Origin: JADGRB01 sp036267635
GTDB lineage: Bacteria > Myxococcota_A > Polyangia > Fen-1088
Reading direction: 5' to 3'
Length of the DNA: 64,000 bases
Assembly (NCBI GenBank): GCA_036267635.1
Contig: DATAVR010000089.1
Coordinates: 62,001-126,000 of the forward strand
This document shows, one piece after another, positions 8,771-15,398 of the stretch (position 1 is the first letter of the stretch; the number at the start of each line of letters is the position of its first letter). The notes under the pieces are model-generated. The model was not told the origin of the DNA and searched no databases. It worked only from the letters and a program-made list of their open reading frames with translations. The position numbers and the translations under genes are program-made.

Positions 8771-9169
8771 GTGACGCGCGAGGAGACGACGAGCAGTTCG
8801 CCGGGTGGTTTGCGCATCGTGATCATCGACGACAACGAGGACGTCGCCGAGTCACTGAAGGAGCTGTTGGAGGACACCGGGCACCGGGTCTGGTCGGCGC
8901 ACACCGGGCTGGACGGCGTCAGTCTCGTCGCGGAGGTGCATCCCGACGTGGTGCTGTGCGATCTCGGGCTGCCTCACATCGGTGGGGTGGAGATCTGCCG
9001 CCGGATTCGCGCGCTCCCCATCGCGGTCCGCCCCCTCATGGTCGCCGTCACCGGCTGGGGCCGCGAAGAGGATCATCGCCAGACGCGCGAAGCGGGATTC
9101 GATCATCATCTCGTCAAGCCGCTCGGGGCCGACAGCCTGGACCGGGTCCTGCGCACCGTCACGGTCTGA
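8771..9169 (+). CDS. Single-domain response regulator (receiver)
   Basis: The protein is about 132 residues, all receiver domain: RIVIIDDNEDVAESL acidic pocket, CDLGLPHIGG with the phospho-accepting Asp, VAVTGWG with the switch Thr, and VKPLGADS with the conserved Lys. There is no output domain, so it probably works by protein contact, as CheY- or Spo0F-like regulators do. The GTG at 8771 is chosen; an upstream GTG at 8684 would place a palindrome and a T-run inside the coding sequence and add 29 atypical residues. No histidine kinase is adjacent. Confidence 0.85.
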   Translation: MTREETTSSSPGGLRIVIIDDNEDVAESLKELLEDTGHRVWSAHTGLDGVSLVAEVHPDVVLCDLGLPHIGGVEICRRIRALPIAVRPLMVAVTGWGREEDHRQTREAGFDHHLVKPLGADSLDRVLRTVTV

Positions 9170-9247
9170 GCGTCACCGCCTGATCGTCGCTCGCGCCTCG
9201 TCGGCGTTGCTGGCCAGCGGCGTGTCCGTCGATCCGCCGGCCGATAT

Positions 9248-9259
9248 TGTTGTACAACA
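9248..9259. promoter_or_regulatory. 12-base palindrome (TTGTACAA core) upstream of XRE gene
   Basis: TGTTGTACAACA is a perfect palindrome 47 bases before the XRE start. It overlaps TTGTAC (9250-9255), a possible -35 with TACCTT at 9274-9279 as a weak -10. Location and symmetry suit autorepression by the HTH protein. It shares its core with the palindrome at 8700-8715. Confidence 0.45.
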
Positions 9260-9305
9260 TCGAGGGTCCACGCTACCTTCATTCCGGCACGAGATCTCCT
9301 CGACG

Positions 9306-9566
9306 ATGAAGCTGGACAGGAAGCGCATCAGGGCTCCGAAGAAGGACGAGCAGGTGATGAACCTGCAGCAGCTTCGAGAGCACGTCCGGAAGACCCAGGG
9401 CGACGTCGCACGGAGGGCTTCGGTCAGCCAGCCGCAGCTGTCGCGTATCGAAGGGCGCCGCGACCATCTGGTCTCCACGTTGCGCAAGTACGTCCGGGCG
9501 CTGGGCGGTGACGTGGCCGTCGTCGCCGAGATCGGCGTCGAGCGGATCGTGCTCCGCGACGTCTAG
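9306..9566 (+). CDS. XRE-family helix-turn-helix protein, antitoxin-like
   Basis: The protein has 86 residues. A charged N-terminus (KLDRKRIRAPKKDEQ) precedes a HTH_3 domain at about 18-65 with the pattern TQGDVARRASVSQPQLSRIEG, in which the second helix and SQPQLSRIE recognition helix are clear. Size and layout fit the antitoxins of HigBA-like modules, but no toxin gene lies next to it. The ATG at 9306 is used; an ATG at 9357 has a better Shine-Dalgarno (GAAGGA) and would give a 69-residue protein that still holds the whole HTH. It probably binds the TTGTACAA palindrome in its own upstream region. Confidence 0.78.
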   Translation: MKLDRKRIRAPKKDEQVMNLQQLREHVRKTQGDVARRASVSQPQLSRIEGRRDHLVSTLRKYVRALGGDVAVVAEIGVERIVLRDV

Positions 9567-9590
9567 CGCGTGCCGCGACCCTATGCTGTT

Positions 9591-9606
9591 AAGGGTATAT
9601 TCCCTT
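9591..9606. promoter_or_regulatory. Inverted repeat overlapping -35 of the Phd-like gene
   Basis: AAGGG and CCCTT arms flank TATATT (AAGGGTATATTCCCTT, 14 of 16 positions symmetric). The right arm overlaps the putative -35 TTGACG, a good place for repression by a Phd/YefM protein. Confidence 0.45.
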
Positions 9607-9634
9607 GACGGCTTGGAGAAGACCCGACTAACCT
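9605..9634 (+). promoter_or_regulatory. Putative sigma-70 promoter for Phd-like gene
   Basis: TTGACG (9605-9610), an 18-base spacer and TAACCT (9629-9634). The predicted start is near 9641, next to an ATG at 9642 that opens a 10-codon reading frame whose TGA overlaps the ATG at 9671. Confidence 0.4.
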
Positions 9635-9670
9635 CAGACGCATGGATGCGAGCGCGTCCCCGTGCTCGGC

Positions 9671-9877
9671 ATGAAGACGATGGACGCATCGCGGGTTCGC
9701 GGCTCCTTCGCCAGTGTCCTCGACGGCGTACGTGAGAGGGCAGAGACCGTGGTGGTCGTCCGCTACGGCCGACCGGTCGCCGCTTTGGTCCCCCTCGATC
9801 GTCTGACGCCGCGGGAGCTGCTGGCGATCGAACACGACAACCGGCGCAGCGGCAAAGAAAACGACGCCGTCGGGTAG
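9671..9877 (+). CDS. Phd/YefM-like antitoxin, orphan
   Basis: The protein has 68 residues. The sequence MDASRVRGSFASVLDGV followed by VVVVRYGRPVAALVPLDRL is the N-terminal DNA-binding fold of the Phd/YefM family, in which a short beta strand ends in a GxPVAxLVP-type motif. The toxin-neutralising tail is short and no toxin gene is adjacent. Three starts are possible (GTG 9662, ATG 9671, ATG 9680). The ATG at 9671 is preferred because the stop of a 10-codon leader frame (9642-9674) overlaps it as ATGA, suggesting translational coupling. The upstream inverted repeat suggests autoregulation. Confidence 0.72.
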   Translation: MKTMDASRVRGSFASVLDGVRERAETVVVVRYGRPVAALVPLDRLTPRELLAIEHDNRRSGKENDAVG

Positions 9878-9895
9878 CGAGCCCTGGGGCCGCCG

Positions 9896-10141
9896 CTATT
9901 TGTGGGCTCTGCTGGGCTTGCCCAGGTGCGCTCGCGGCTCCTTGCCGTCGCCGCCGTGTGCGGGTGCCCGCTCCGCCCGCGACTTCTGGCAATCCTCGAG
10001 CTCGGCGAGATCCTTCTTGGGGATGATCACGGCCACCGTCTTGTTGTAGCGGGTCAGCTTGATCCGTTCGCCCGCCTCGGAGCTGCGGAGGATGGACGCA
10101 AAGTCTTTGCGCGCCATTGCGGTCGGCAGTCGCTGGGTCAT
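9896..10141 (-). CDS. Phd/YefM-like antitoxin with charged tail, orphan
   Basis: The 81-residue protein begins MTQRLPTAMARKDFASIL and continues IKLTRYNKTVAVIIPKKDL, which is the Phd/YefM fold. The tail is long, basic and His/Lys-rich (EPRAHLGKPSRAHK) and may bind nucleic acid or be disordered. AAGGAG about 8 bases before the ATG at 10141 fixes the start. The gene converges on the other Phd-like gene with an 18-base gap. No toxin gene is adjacent on either side. Confidence 0.72.
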   Translation of the reverse strand: MTQRLPTAMARKDFASILRSSEAGERIKLTRYNKTVAVIIPKKDLAELEDCQKSRAERAPAHGGDGKEPRAHLGKPSRAHK

Positions 10142-10165
10142 CTCTCGCTCCTTTTTGTCGCGTAG

Positions 10166-10177
10166 GCTGTGCACAGC
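10166..10177. promoter_or_regulatory. 12-base palindrome upstream of minus-strand Phd-like gene
   Basis: GCTGTGCACAGC is a perfect palindrome 25 bases before the start of the minus-strand antitoxin-like gene. Beside it, TGCAC (10184-10188) and GTGCA (10197-10201) form a second inverted pair with the same GTGCAC-type core. Both are candidate autoregulatory operators. Confidence 0.4.
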
Positions 10178-10255
10178 ATCGAATGCACCGAATCGAGTGC
10201 ACGGCCCGTACCGCGCCTGGGATACGTGAGGCTCGGCCTTTGCCCCAGTGATGGG

Positions 10256-10288
10256 ACCGTTTGGTAGCGCTGCCGCCCACCAAACGGT
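10256..10288. promoter_or_regulatory. Perfect 10-base inverted repeat with 13-base loop
   Basis: ACCGTTTGGT (10256-10265) and ACCAAACGGT (10279-10288) are exact reverse complements. They lie 65 bases upstream of the lipoprotein start at 10353, in the divergent gap. It could be an operator or a leader hairpin; no T-run follows, so it is not an obvious terminator. Confidence 0.4.
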
Positions 10289-10352
10289 AACGCTGCAGCG
10301 CCCGCTGTCGATCGGACCACGTCTGTTCCGGTGTGGCGCCCGTAGATCCGAC

Positions 10353-12071
10353 ATGCGGCCGCGCGCGCGAAGACTCTCCTTGGTGGGGATCGGTTTGCCG
10401 ATCGCCGTTCTCTCGATGACCTCGACCGGTTGCGGGTTCACCGCTCGCACCAATGGGGCGTCTTCGGGCACGGGCGCCAGCGCGGGCGCGCCCGGTGGGG
10501 GAACCGGCGGCTCGACCGGAACGGGAGGCGGCCTGGCTGGTTCGACCGGAACCGCGACGGCAACCGGCGTCGACGCGGGCCCGCCCCCGCCCGCGTTCGC
10601 CGACTTTCCCGCCACCCCCATCGTCGATCCCTCGGCGCCCTCCGCCGCTCAGGCGCTGTTCGACGGAAGCCCGCCCCGCGCCGACGGCGCCCCCTGCATC
10701 ACCTCACCGATTCCCGGCACGCTGCTGCCGCGCAACTGGTTGCGGCCGCGCTTCGACCTCACGGCCGGCGGCGGCGAAAACCTGTACGAGATCGATCTGG
10801 CCGTCGCCGGCTTCGCGCACACGCTGCGCATCTTCACCGGCAACCCCAGCTACGCGCTCGACGCCGCGATCTGGAACGGCCTGCGGGGGTCGGTGACCGA
10901 TCGGACCATCACGGTGACGATGCGGGCGCTGACCGTCGACGCCACCGGCGCGGTCGCGCTCGCCCCCTCGGCGCCCGCGACGTCGAGCTTCGTCATCGCG
11001 CCGGTCGAGGCGCCCGGGAAGATCGTCTACTGGGCGCTGGCCGACGACATGGGGACCAAGGTCGGCTCGCTCAAGGGTTTTGGGATCGGCGACGAGTCGG
11101 TCGAGAACGTCCTCGTGCCGAGCCAGGTGCAGACCCGCGCCTCGGACGACACCTGCATCGGCTGCCACGCCGCCACGCCGGACGGCAACTCGGTCGGGTT
11201 CACGATGGGGCCGCAGAACTATTTCAACCAGCTCGCCAACGTGACCGCCGGCGCGATCGGGACCTCCCCGTCCTACGCCACGGCGGCGGGGCTGGCCACG
11301 ATGCAGACGCTGCACGGCATCCCGGCCTATTCGCGGGGGCACTGGAGCGACGGCGATCGCGTCGCTCTGCTGAGCGACACCGGGACGCTGCACTGGGTGG
11401 AGGTCGACGGAACGACGAGCGGAACGCTGGCCCGCACCGGCGACGCCAACAAGGCGACGGAGCCGACCTTCAGCCATGACGGCAACAACATCGTCTACGT
11501 CTCGGCCAACGCCATCACCGACGGTCGGTTGAACACCGGTCCGGCCGATCTCTACGCCGTCCCCTACCAGAGCCGCGCCGGCGGAGCGGCCCTGCCGTTG
11601 CCGGGCGCGTCCGATCCGAGCTTCACCGAATACTACCCGGCGTTCTCCCCCGACGATGCCTTCGTGGCGTTCACCCGCGTGCCGAACGCCGACTCCGCCT
11701 ACAGCAACCCGGAGGCCGAGGTCTTCGTGTTGCCCTTCAACAACGGTAAGGGGGGGACCGCGGTTCGCCTGGCGGCCAACGACGCGGCCGCCTGCCAGAC
11801 GTCACTGGCCAGCCCCGGGCTCACCAACGACTGGCCGAAGTGGTCCCCGCAGGCGGTGACCGCCAACGGCAAGACCTACTACTGGCTGACGTTCTCTTCG
11901 AAGCGCACCGGGTCGGCCAACGCGCAGCTCTACGTCACCGGCGTGGTCGTCGACAGCGCGGGGAAGGTCACGACCTACCCGGCCCTCTATCTCTGGAATC
12001 AGCCGTCCAGCGACGGAAACCACACGCCGTCGTGGGACGACTTCGCGATTCCGTCGATCAGCATCGGCTGA
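10353..12071 (+). CDS. Lipoprotein with c-type haem motif and WD40-like propeller
   Basis: The protein has 572 residues: signal peptide with lipobox (STGC, about residue 29), Gly/Thr-rich linker to about 70, then a globular part. A CIGCH haem-binding motif sits in TCIGCHAATPDG near residue 270. After it come PD40-type propeller repeats (KATEPTFSHDGNNIVYVSA, YYPAFSPDDAFVAFTRV). A single haem plus a propeller suggests a periplasmic or surface redox or binding protein, but no substrate can be named. The ATG at 10353 is chosen over the longer 10248 start because it begins the signal peptide. The 3' end overlaps the convergent hydrogenase protease frame by 73 bases. Confidence 0.82.
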   Translation: MRPRARRLSLVGIGLPIAVLSMTSTGCGFTARTNGASSGTGASAGAPGGGTGGSTGTGGGLAGSTGTATATGVDAGPPPPAFADFPATPIVDPSAPSAAQALFDGSPPRADGAPCITSPIPGTLLPRNWLRPRFDLTAGGGENLYEIDLAVAGFAHTLRIFTGNPSYALDAAIWNGLRGSVTDRTITVTMRALTVDATGAVALAPSAPATSSFVIAPVEAPGKIVYWALADDMGTKVGSLKGFGIGDESVENVLVPSQVQTRASDDTCIGCHAATPDGNSVGFTMGPQNYFNQLANVTAGAIGTSPSYATAAGLATMQTLHGIPAYSRGHWSDGDRVALLSDTGTLHWVEVDGTTSGTLARTGDANKATEPTFSHDGNNIVYVSANAITDGRLNTGPADLYAVPYQSRAGGAALPLPGASDPSFTEYYPAFSPDDAFVAFTRVPNADSAYSNPEAEVFVLPFNNGKGGTAVRLAANDAAACQTSLASPGLTNDWPKWSPQAVTANGKTYYWLTFSSKRTGSANAQLYVTGVVVDSAGKVTTYPALYLWNQPSSDGNHTPSWDDFAIPSISIG

Positions 12072-12550
12072 CCGGCGGCGCTGCCGAGCCAGCGCGCCAC
12101 CGTCGCACGGATCAGCCCTTCGGCCTTCGGCAGCGCGCCCATGACCGCGGCGGAGAGCCCCATCCGGTCGCCGACGAAGTGGGGCTCGCACCCGACCAGC
12201 AGGATGGGCGGAGACTTGCCCCCCAGCGTCCAGACGGCCGTCACCACCGTGTCGATGCCGATCCCGTAGCCCGGCAGCGTCGCACCCGGCGTCGCCCCCG
12301 CCAGCTCGCTGATGTCCATCAGGTAGACCGTGCCGGGCGGCTCTCCGCGGCGGACGGCGTCGATCACCAGCAGCAGGTCGGGCCGATCGAGCAGGGCGTA
12401 AGCGAGGTGCAGCGGACGGGCGCCCACCTCGGAGACGGTGACCCCTTCGGGAGCAGACTCGCGCGCGAGCCGCCGCGCCAGCTCGACGCCGAAGCCGCCG
12501 TCGCCGAGAAGGGCATTGCCGATTCCGGCGATCAAGATCCGCACGCTCAC
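11999..12550 (-). CDS. Hydrogenase maturation endopeptidase, likely inactive
   Basis: The 183-residue protein has the HyaD/HybD/HupD fold signature GIGNALLGDGGFG at 9-21 and the loop VIDAVRRGEPPGT at 62-74. This family trims the C-terminus of the [NiFe]-hydrogenase large subunit after nickel insertion, using three nickel-contacting residues (Glu16, Asp62, His93 in HybD). Here the residue matching Glu16 is Gly18 (usual LGDDGFG or TDE reads LGDGGFG), Asp64 is present, and the His expected near 97 appears to be Ile. The tail after about residue 150 runs 73 bases into the opposite-strand gene, as if the original stop had been lost. The GTG start at 12550 overlaps the preceding gene's stop as GTGA. 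Confidence 0.78.
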   Translation of the reverse strand: MSVRILIAGIGNALLGDGGFGVELARRLARESAPEGVTVSEVGARPLHLAYALLDRPDLLLVIDAVRRGEPPGTVYLMDISELAGATPGATLPGYGIGIDTVVTAVWTLGGKSPPILLVGCEPHFVGDRMGLSAAVMGALPKAEGLIRATVARWLGSAAGQPMLIDGIAKSSHDGVWFPSLDG

Positions 12551-13284
12551 GCCGCACCCAACCCTTGCGCCGCGATCCGGGGGTGATCCCCGAGGAGGAG
12601 CGGCGCCGACATCAAGAGATCGTCGCGATCGGGCTCGCCGGCCAGCACGGGATAGGTCCCGACGTTCCGGCAGCCGGCGGCGGCCGCCGCTGCCCAGGCG
12701 GGTGGGTCGACGAGCGAGACGAACGCGCCGCCCGACAGGCCGAGCAGGAGGTGTGCGCCGAGCAGCGATCCCCGCAGGGCCCGCTCCCGGCTCTCGCCCG
12801 GCTGCACCCAGGCGGTGACGTTCTCCACGCGCGCCCGCAACCGCACGATGGGCCGGGGAGCGTCGGTGATCGGCTCGATCGCCAGCTTCACCACCCCGAA
12901 GATCGGCCATTTCTGATGAGCGAACGCCCCGGCCTCCTCCGTGCCGCCGGTGAGCCGAAAGGAAACGATCTGTTCGTCGCCGGCGGCCAGCGCCGCCAGC
13001 GTGAAGTCGACGTCAATCTCCTTCCGCTCGCCCTCGTCTTCGCTGGGGGCCTGCAGATAGCCGTTGGCCTGAAGGTGGCGAAGCTGGAGAAATCGCAGCT
13101 TTCCCTCGAGGTGCGCCCTCGGATCCTGCGGCGCGACGAGGCACTGCGTCTCTTGCCACCAGGGATCGCCGCCGCCTGCGTCGCTCCACGCCCGGGGCGC
13201 CAGCACGCCGAGTTGCCGGCGGAGCTGCGCCTCGCCGTCGTGCAGCACGGCGTCCGCCACCGCGCAGGCGTCGCCGAACCTCAC
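12547..13284 (-). CDS. Hydrogenase-cluster-associated conserved hypothetical protein
   Basis: The 245-residue protein lies between hypA and the protease gene, with a 4-base overlap to the latter. Its C-terminal part (FVSLVDPPAWAAAAAAGCRN, then TYPVLAGEPDRDDLLMSAPL and DHPRI) resembles from memory an uncharacterised family found in clusters of group 1h-type [NiFe]-hydrogenases. Its ending after DHPRI appears short for that family. No signal peptide, membrane helix or metal motif is obvious. The GTG at 13284 has GGGGAG seven bases upstream. Function is unknown; a role in hydrogenase assembly or regulation is inferred only from context. Confidence 0.7.
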   Translation of the reverse strand: MRFGDACAVADAVLHDGEAQLRRQLGVLAPRAWSDAGGGDPWWQETQCLVAPQDPRAHLEGKLRFLQLRHLQANGYLQAPSEDEGERKEIDVDFTLAALAAGDEQIVSFRLTGGTEEAGAFAHQKWPIFGVVKLAIEPITDAPRPIVRLRARVENVTAWVQPGESRERALRGSLLGAHLLLGLSGGAFVSLVDPPAWAAAAAAGCRNVGTYPVLAGEPDRDDLLMSAPLLLGDHPRIAAQGLGAA

Positions 13285-13318
13285 GCGCCGGCTCCCCGCC
13301 GGAGAGTGGCCAGCGCTC

Positions 13319-13649
13319 TCAATGGACCTCCGCCAGGTGCACGGACAGCTCCTTGCCGCCGAGGACGTCGATCTCGCCGCTGCCGCAACGACAGGGATCG
13401 ACGGACGTCTCCATGCGGACGTCGGCCCCGCAGCACCGACAGCGGCCGTGCCCGAGCACCTCGTCGATCTCCAGCCGCGCACCGTCGAGCGCCGTTCCCC
13501 GCGCGCACAAGCCGAAGCAGAACCGGATCGTCTCCGGGAGGACCCCCGGCCAGCCGTCCTATCTGGAGGCGGACACAGGTGACGCGCGCGGGTTGAACCT
13601 GCTTGCCCAGGGCGGCGACCACACTGTCCATGATTGCCAGCTCGTGCAC
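13319..13649 (-). pseudogene. hypA: hypA nickel-insertion protein, frameshifted
   Basis: From the GTG at 13649 the frame reads MHELAIMDSVVAAL and VTCVRLQIGRLAG, the HypA N-terminus with the nickel-binding MHE motif. After a run of five C (13543-13547; five G in the gene) the family sequence continues in the next frame: VLPETIRFCFGLCARGTALD, then the zinc-binding region with CRCC and CRCG and the end LSVHLAEVH. Removing one G restores LAGVLPETIRF without a break. HypA delivers nickel to hydrogenase large subunits. Either the gene is broken by a one-base insertion in a homopolymer or this is a sequencing error. Slippage during expression is possible but less likely. Confidence 0.85.
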
Positions 13650-13761
13650 CGCGACGAACGTACGACGTTGCGACGGACCGTCAATTCGTCCGGCGTGCTT
13701 TGGGGATCTGCCCTAGTTGGCGCCGGCGCGTTCCGGACCCACGCGCGCGCTGGTAAGCTGA

Positions 13762-13878
13762 GCTCGGCGGAGGTTCGCGTTCCTCTACCGCGACGCCAGC
13801 CCGACCGCGCAGGCGTACTGGACCGGCGTCCTCGCCAACGGTGAGGCGCAGGCGATTCCGCTCAATCGCACAACATGA
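13762..13878 (+). other. Short coding-like remnant, possibly DUF4214-related
   Basis: The 230-base gap between hypA and the next lipoprotein holds no full gene. One frame reads FLYRDASPTAQAYWTGVLAN and stops 13 codons later, resembling part of a DUF4214 repeat (LYRD..., AYWTG.LANG). There is no start codon or ribosome site, so it would be a decayed 3' fragment. Support is weak. Confidence 0.2.
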
Positions 13879-13879
13879 A

Positions 13880-14350
13880 CTAGCCGCTCCCGGCGGCGCA
13901 GCTCGTCCGGGGCGCCACGTGGATCCAGGTGGCGCGTTCGATCGGGAGCTTGGCGAGTGGGACGTGGACTGCCGGTGGGGCGACGTCGCCCGCGGGGATC
14001 GCGACCTCGCGGCGCTCGAGGACCAGCGTGCGCGGCGAGGGGCGCGTCCAGCCGAGGACGTAGTGGACGTCGAGGTGCGGATCGCTGCAGGTGAGCGAAG
14101 GGAGCCCACCGACAACGGCGACCTCGGTCTCGCAGCCACCGGGAAAATGGGTGACCGCCAGCCGGCGCGGCGCGGGGGCGAGATCGGTGGCCACGTTCGC
14201 GGCGACGTCGACGCCGCCGTCGTCGAGGTCGCGACCGTCCGGCGTGCGGGTCACGGGGCAGGCGCCGAACGAGAGCACGACGGCCAGCGGCCGGTGCGCG
14301 CACGCGGCGGGGAGAAGAACGAGCGCGGCGGCGAGGAGGGTCGGACGCAC
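13880..14350 (-). CDS. Hypothetical lipoprotein
   Basis: The predicted protein has 156 residues. It starts at a GTG and begins VRPTLLAAALVLLPAACAHR, a compact signal peptide with lipobox PAAC (Cys about 17). The mature part is about 140 residues with three cysteines and no family I recognise. It is divergent from the isoaspartyl peptidase gene with a 67-base gap. Longer in-frame upstream extension would run antisense through that gene and is rejected. Confidence 0.6.
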   Translation of the reverse strand: MRPTLLAAALVLLPAACAHRPLAVVLSFGACPVTRTPDGRDLDDGGVDVAANVATDLAPAPRRLAVTHFPGGCETEVAVVGGLPSLTCSDPHLDVHYVLGWTRPSPRTLVLERREVAIPAGDVAPPAVHVPLAKLPIERATWIHVAPRTSCAAGSG

Positions 14351-14417
14351 GGCCGCGCATGCTACCCGAGCCGACGCCGGCACCGAAGTCGGCCCAGGGT
14401 ATGCTCGCCGTCTGTCG

Positions 14418-15341
14418 ATGCAACCTTCCCTCATCGTGCATGGCGGCGCTGGCGATTGGTCACCCGCGGACGACGACGGCGACGCGGTCGTGGCCGGCTG
14501 CCGCGCCGCCGCGCGGGCCGGTTTTGCGATCCTGCGCGGCGGCGGTTCCGTGCTCGACGCGGTGACGGCGGCCGTTTCCGTCCTGGAGGATGATCCGCTG
14601 TTCAACGCGGGGACTGGTTCGGCGCTCACCGCCGACGGCGAGGTCGAATGCGACGCTTCGCTGATGTGCGGCGACGGGCGCGCGGGCGCCGTCGGCGCGC
14701 TCCGCGACGTGAAGAACCCGATTCGCTTGGCGCGCCTGGTGATGGAACAGACGCCCCACGTCCTGCTGGTCGGCGCGGGGGCCCGAGCGTTCGCCGCCGA
14801 GCAGGGGATCGAGGCGCTCCCGCCGGGCGTGCTCGTCACCGCGCGCATGCGCGCCAAATGGCAGGCGGCGCTCGCGCACCGCGCCGGATCGCTTTCGGGC
14901 GGCACGGTCGGGTGCGTGGCCCGCGACGCTGCCGGCAGGCTGGCGGCCGCGACGTCGACTGGTGGGATGATGCTCAAGCGGAGCGGTCGGCTGGGGGACT
15001 CGGCGGTGATCGGCGCCGGCACCTACGCCGACGACGCGGCGGGTGCGGTGTCGGGCACCGGAATCGGCGAGGCGTTCATCAAGGCCGCGGCCGCCAAGCA
15101 GACCGTCGAGGCGATGCGCGGCGGGCGATCGCCGTCGGACGCCGCGCGCGAGATCTTGCCGATGGTCCGCCGCTACGGCGGCGACGGTGGCCTCATCTGC
15201 GTCGACGCCGCCGGTCGGATCGGGCTGGCGTTCGACGCGCCCCGCATGGCCCACGCCTGGATCGACGCCGCCGGGCAGGAGGGGAGCGGTTTCCGCGGCC
15301 GGCAGGGTCGGGTCCCGGCGACGACTGATCCCGTCGTTTGA
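14418..15341 (+). CDS. iaaA: Isoaspartyl peptidase / type III L-asparaginase (Ntn-hydrolase)
   Basis: The 307-residue protein has the family landmarks: HGGAG at 8-12, LEDDPLFNAGTGSALT near 56-71, and GGTVGCVARD at 161-170. The proenzyme cleaves itself before Thr163, which becomes the N-terminal nucleophile; SGG just before it fits. The enzyme hydrolyses beta-aspartyl dipeptides and L-asparagine in the cytoplasm, aiding turnover of damaged proteins. The stop codon lies inside a triple 13-base tandem repeat, so the last few residues (TTDPVV) come from the repeat. Confidence 0.9.
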   Translation: MQPSLIVHGGAGDWSPADDDGDAVVAGCRAAARAGFAILRGGGSVLDAVTAAVSVLEDDPLFNAGTGSALTADGEVECDASLMCGDGRAGAVGALRDVKNPIRLARLVMEQTPHVLLVGAGARAFAAEQGIEALPPGVLVTARMRAKWQAALAHRAGSLSGGTVGCVARDAAGRLAAATSTGGMMLKRSGRLGDSAVIGAGTYADDAAGAVSGTGIGEAFIKAAAAKQTVEAMRGGRSPSDAAREILPMVRRYGGDGGLICVDAAGRIGLAFDAPRMAHAWIDAAGQEGSGFRGRQGRVPATTDPVV

Positions 15342-15364
15342 TCCCGTCGTTTGATCCCGTCGTT
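15326..15364. repeat. Three tandem copies of a 13-base unit
   Basis: TGATCCCGTCGTT occurs three times without gaps at 15326, 15339 and 15352. The stop codon of the isoaspartyl peptidase gene is the TGA of the second copy, so expansion occurred at the end of the gene. Confidence 0.9.
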
Positions 15365-15398
15365 GCGTCGGCGACCGCGCTGCAATAGATAAGCATCG

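Noticed and set aside
8982..9305. Long N-terminal extension of the XRE protein
   Set aside because: It would overlap the receiver gene out of frame and place the palindromic operator in the coding region.
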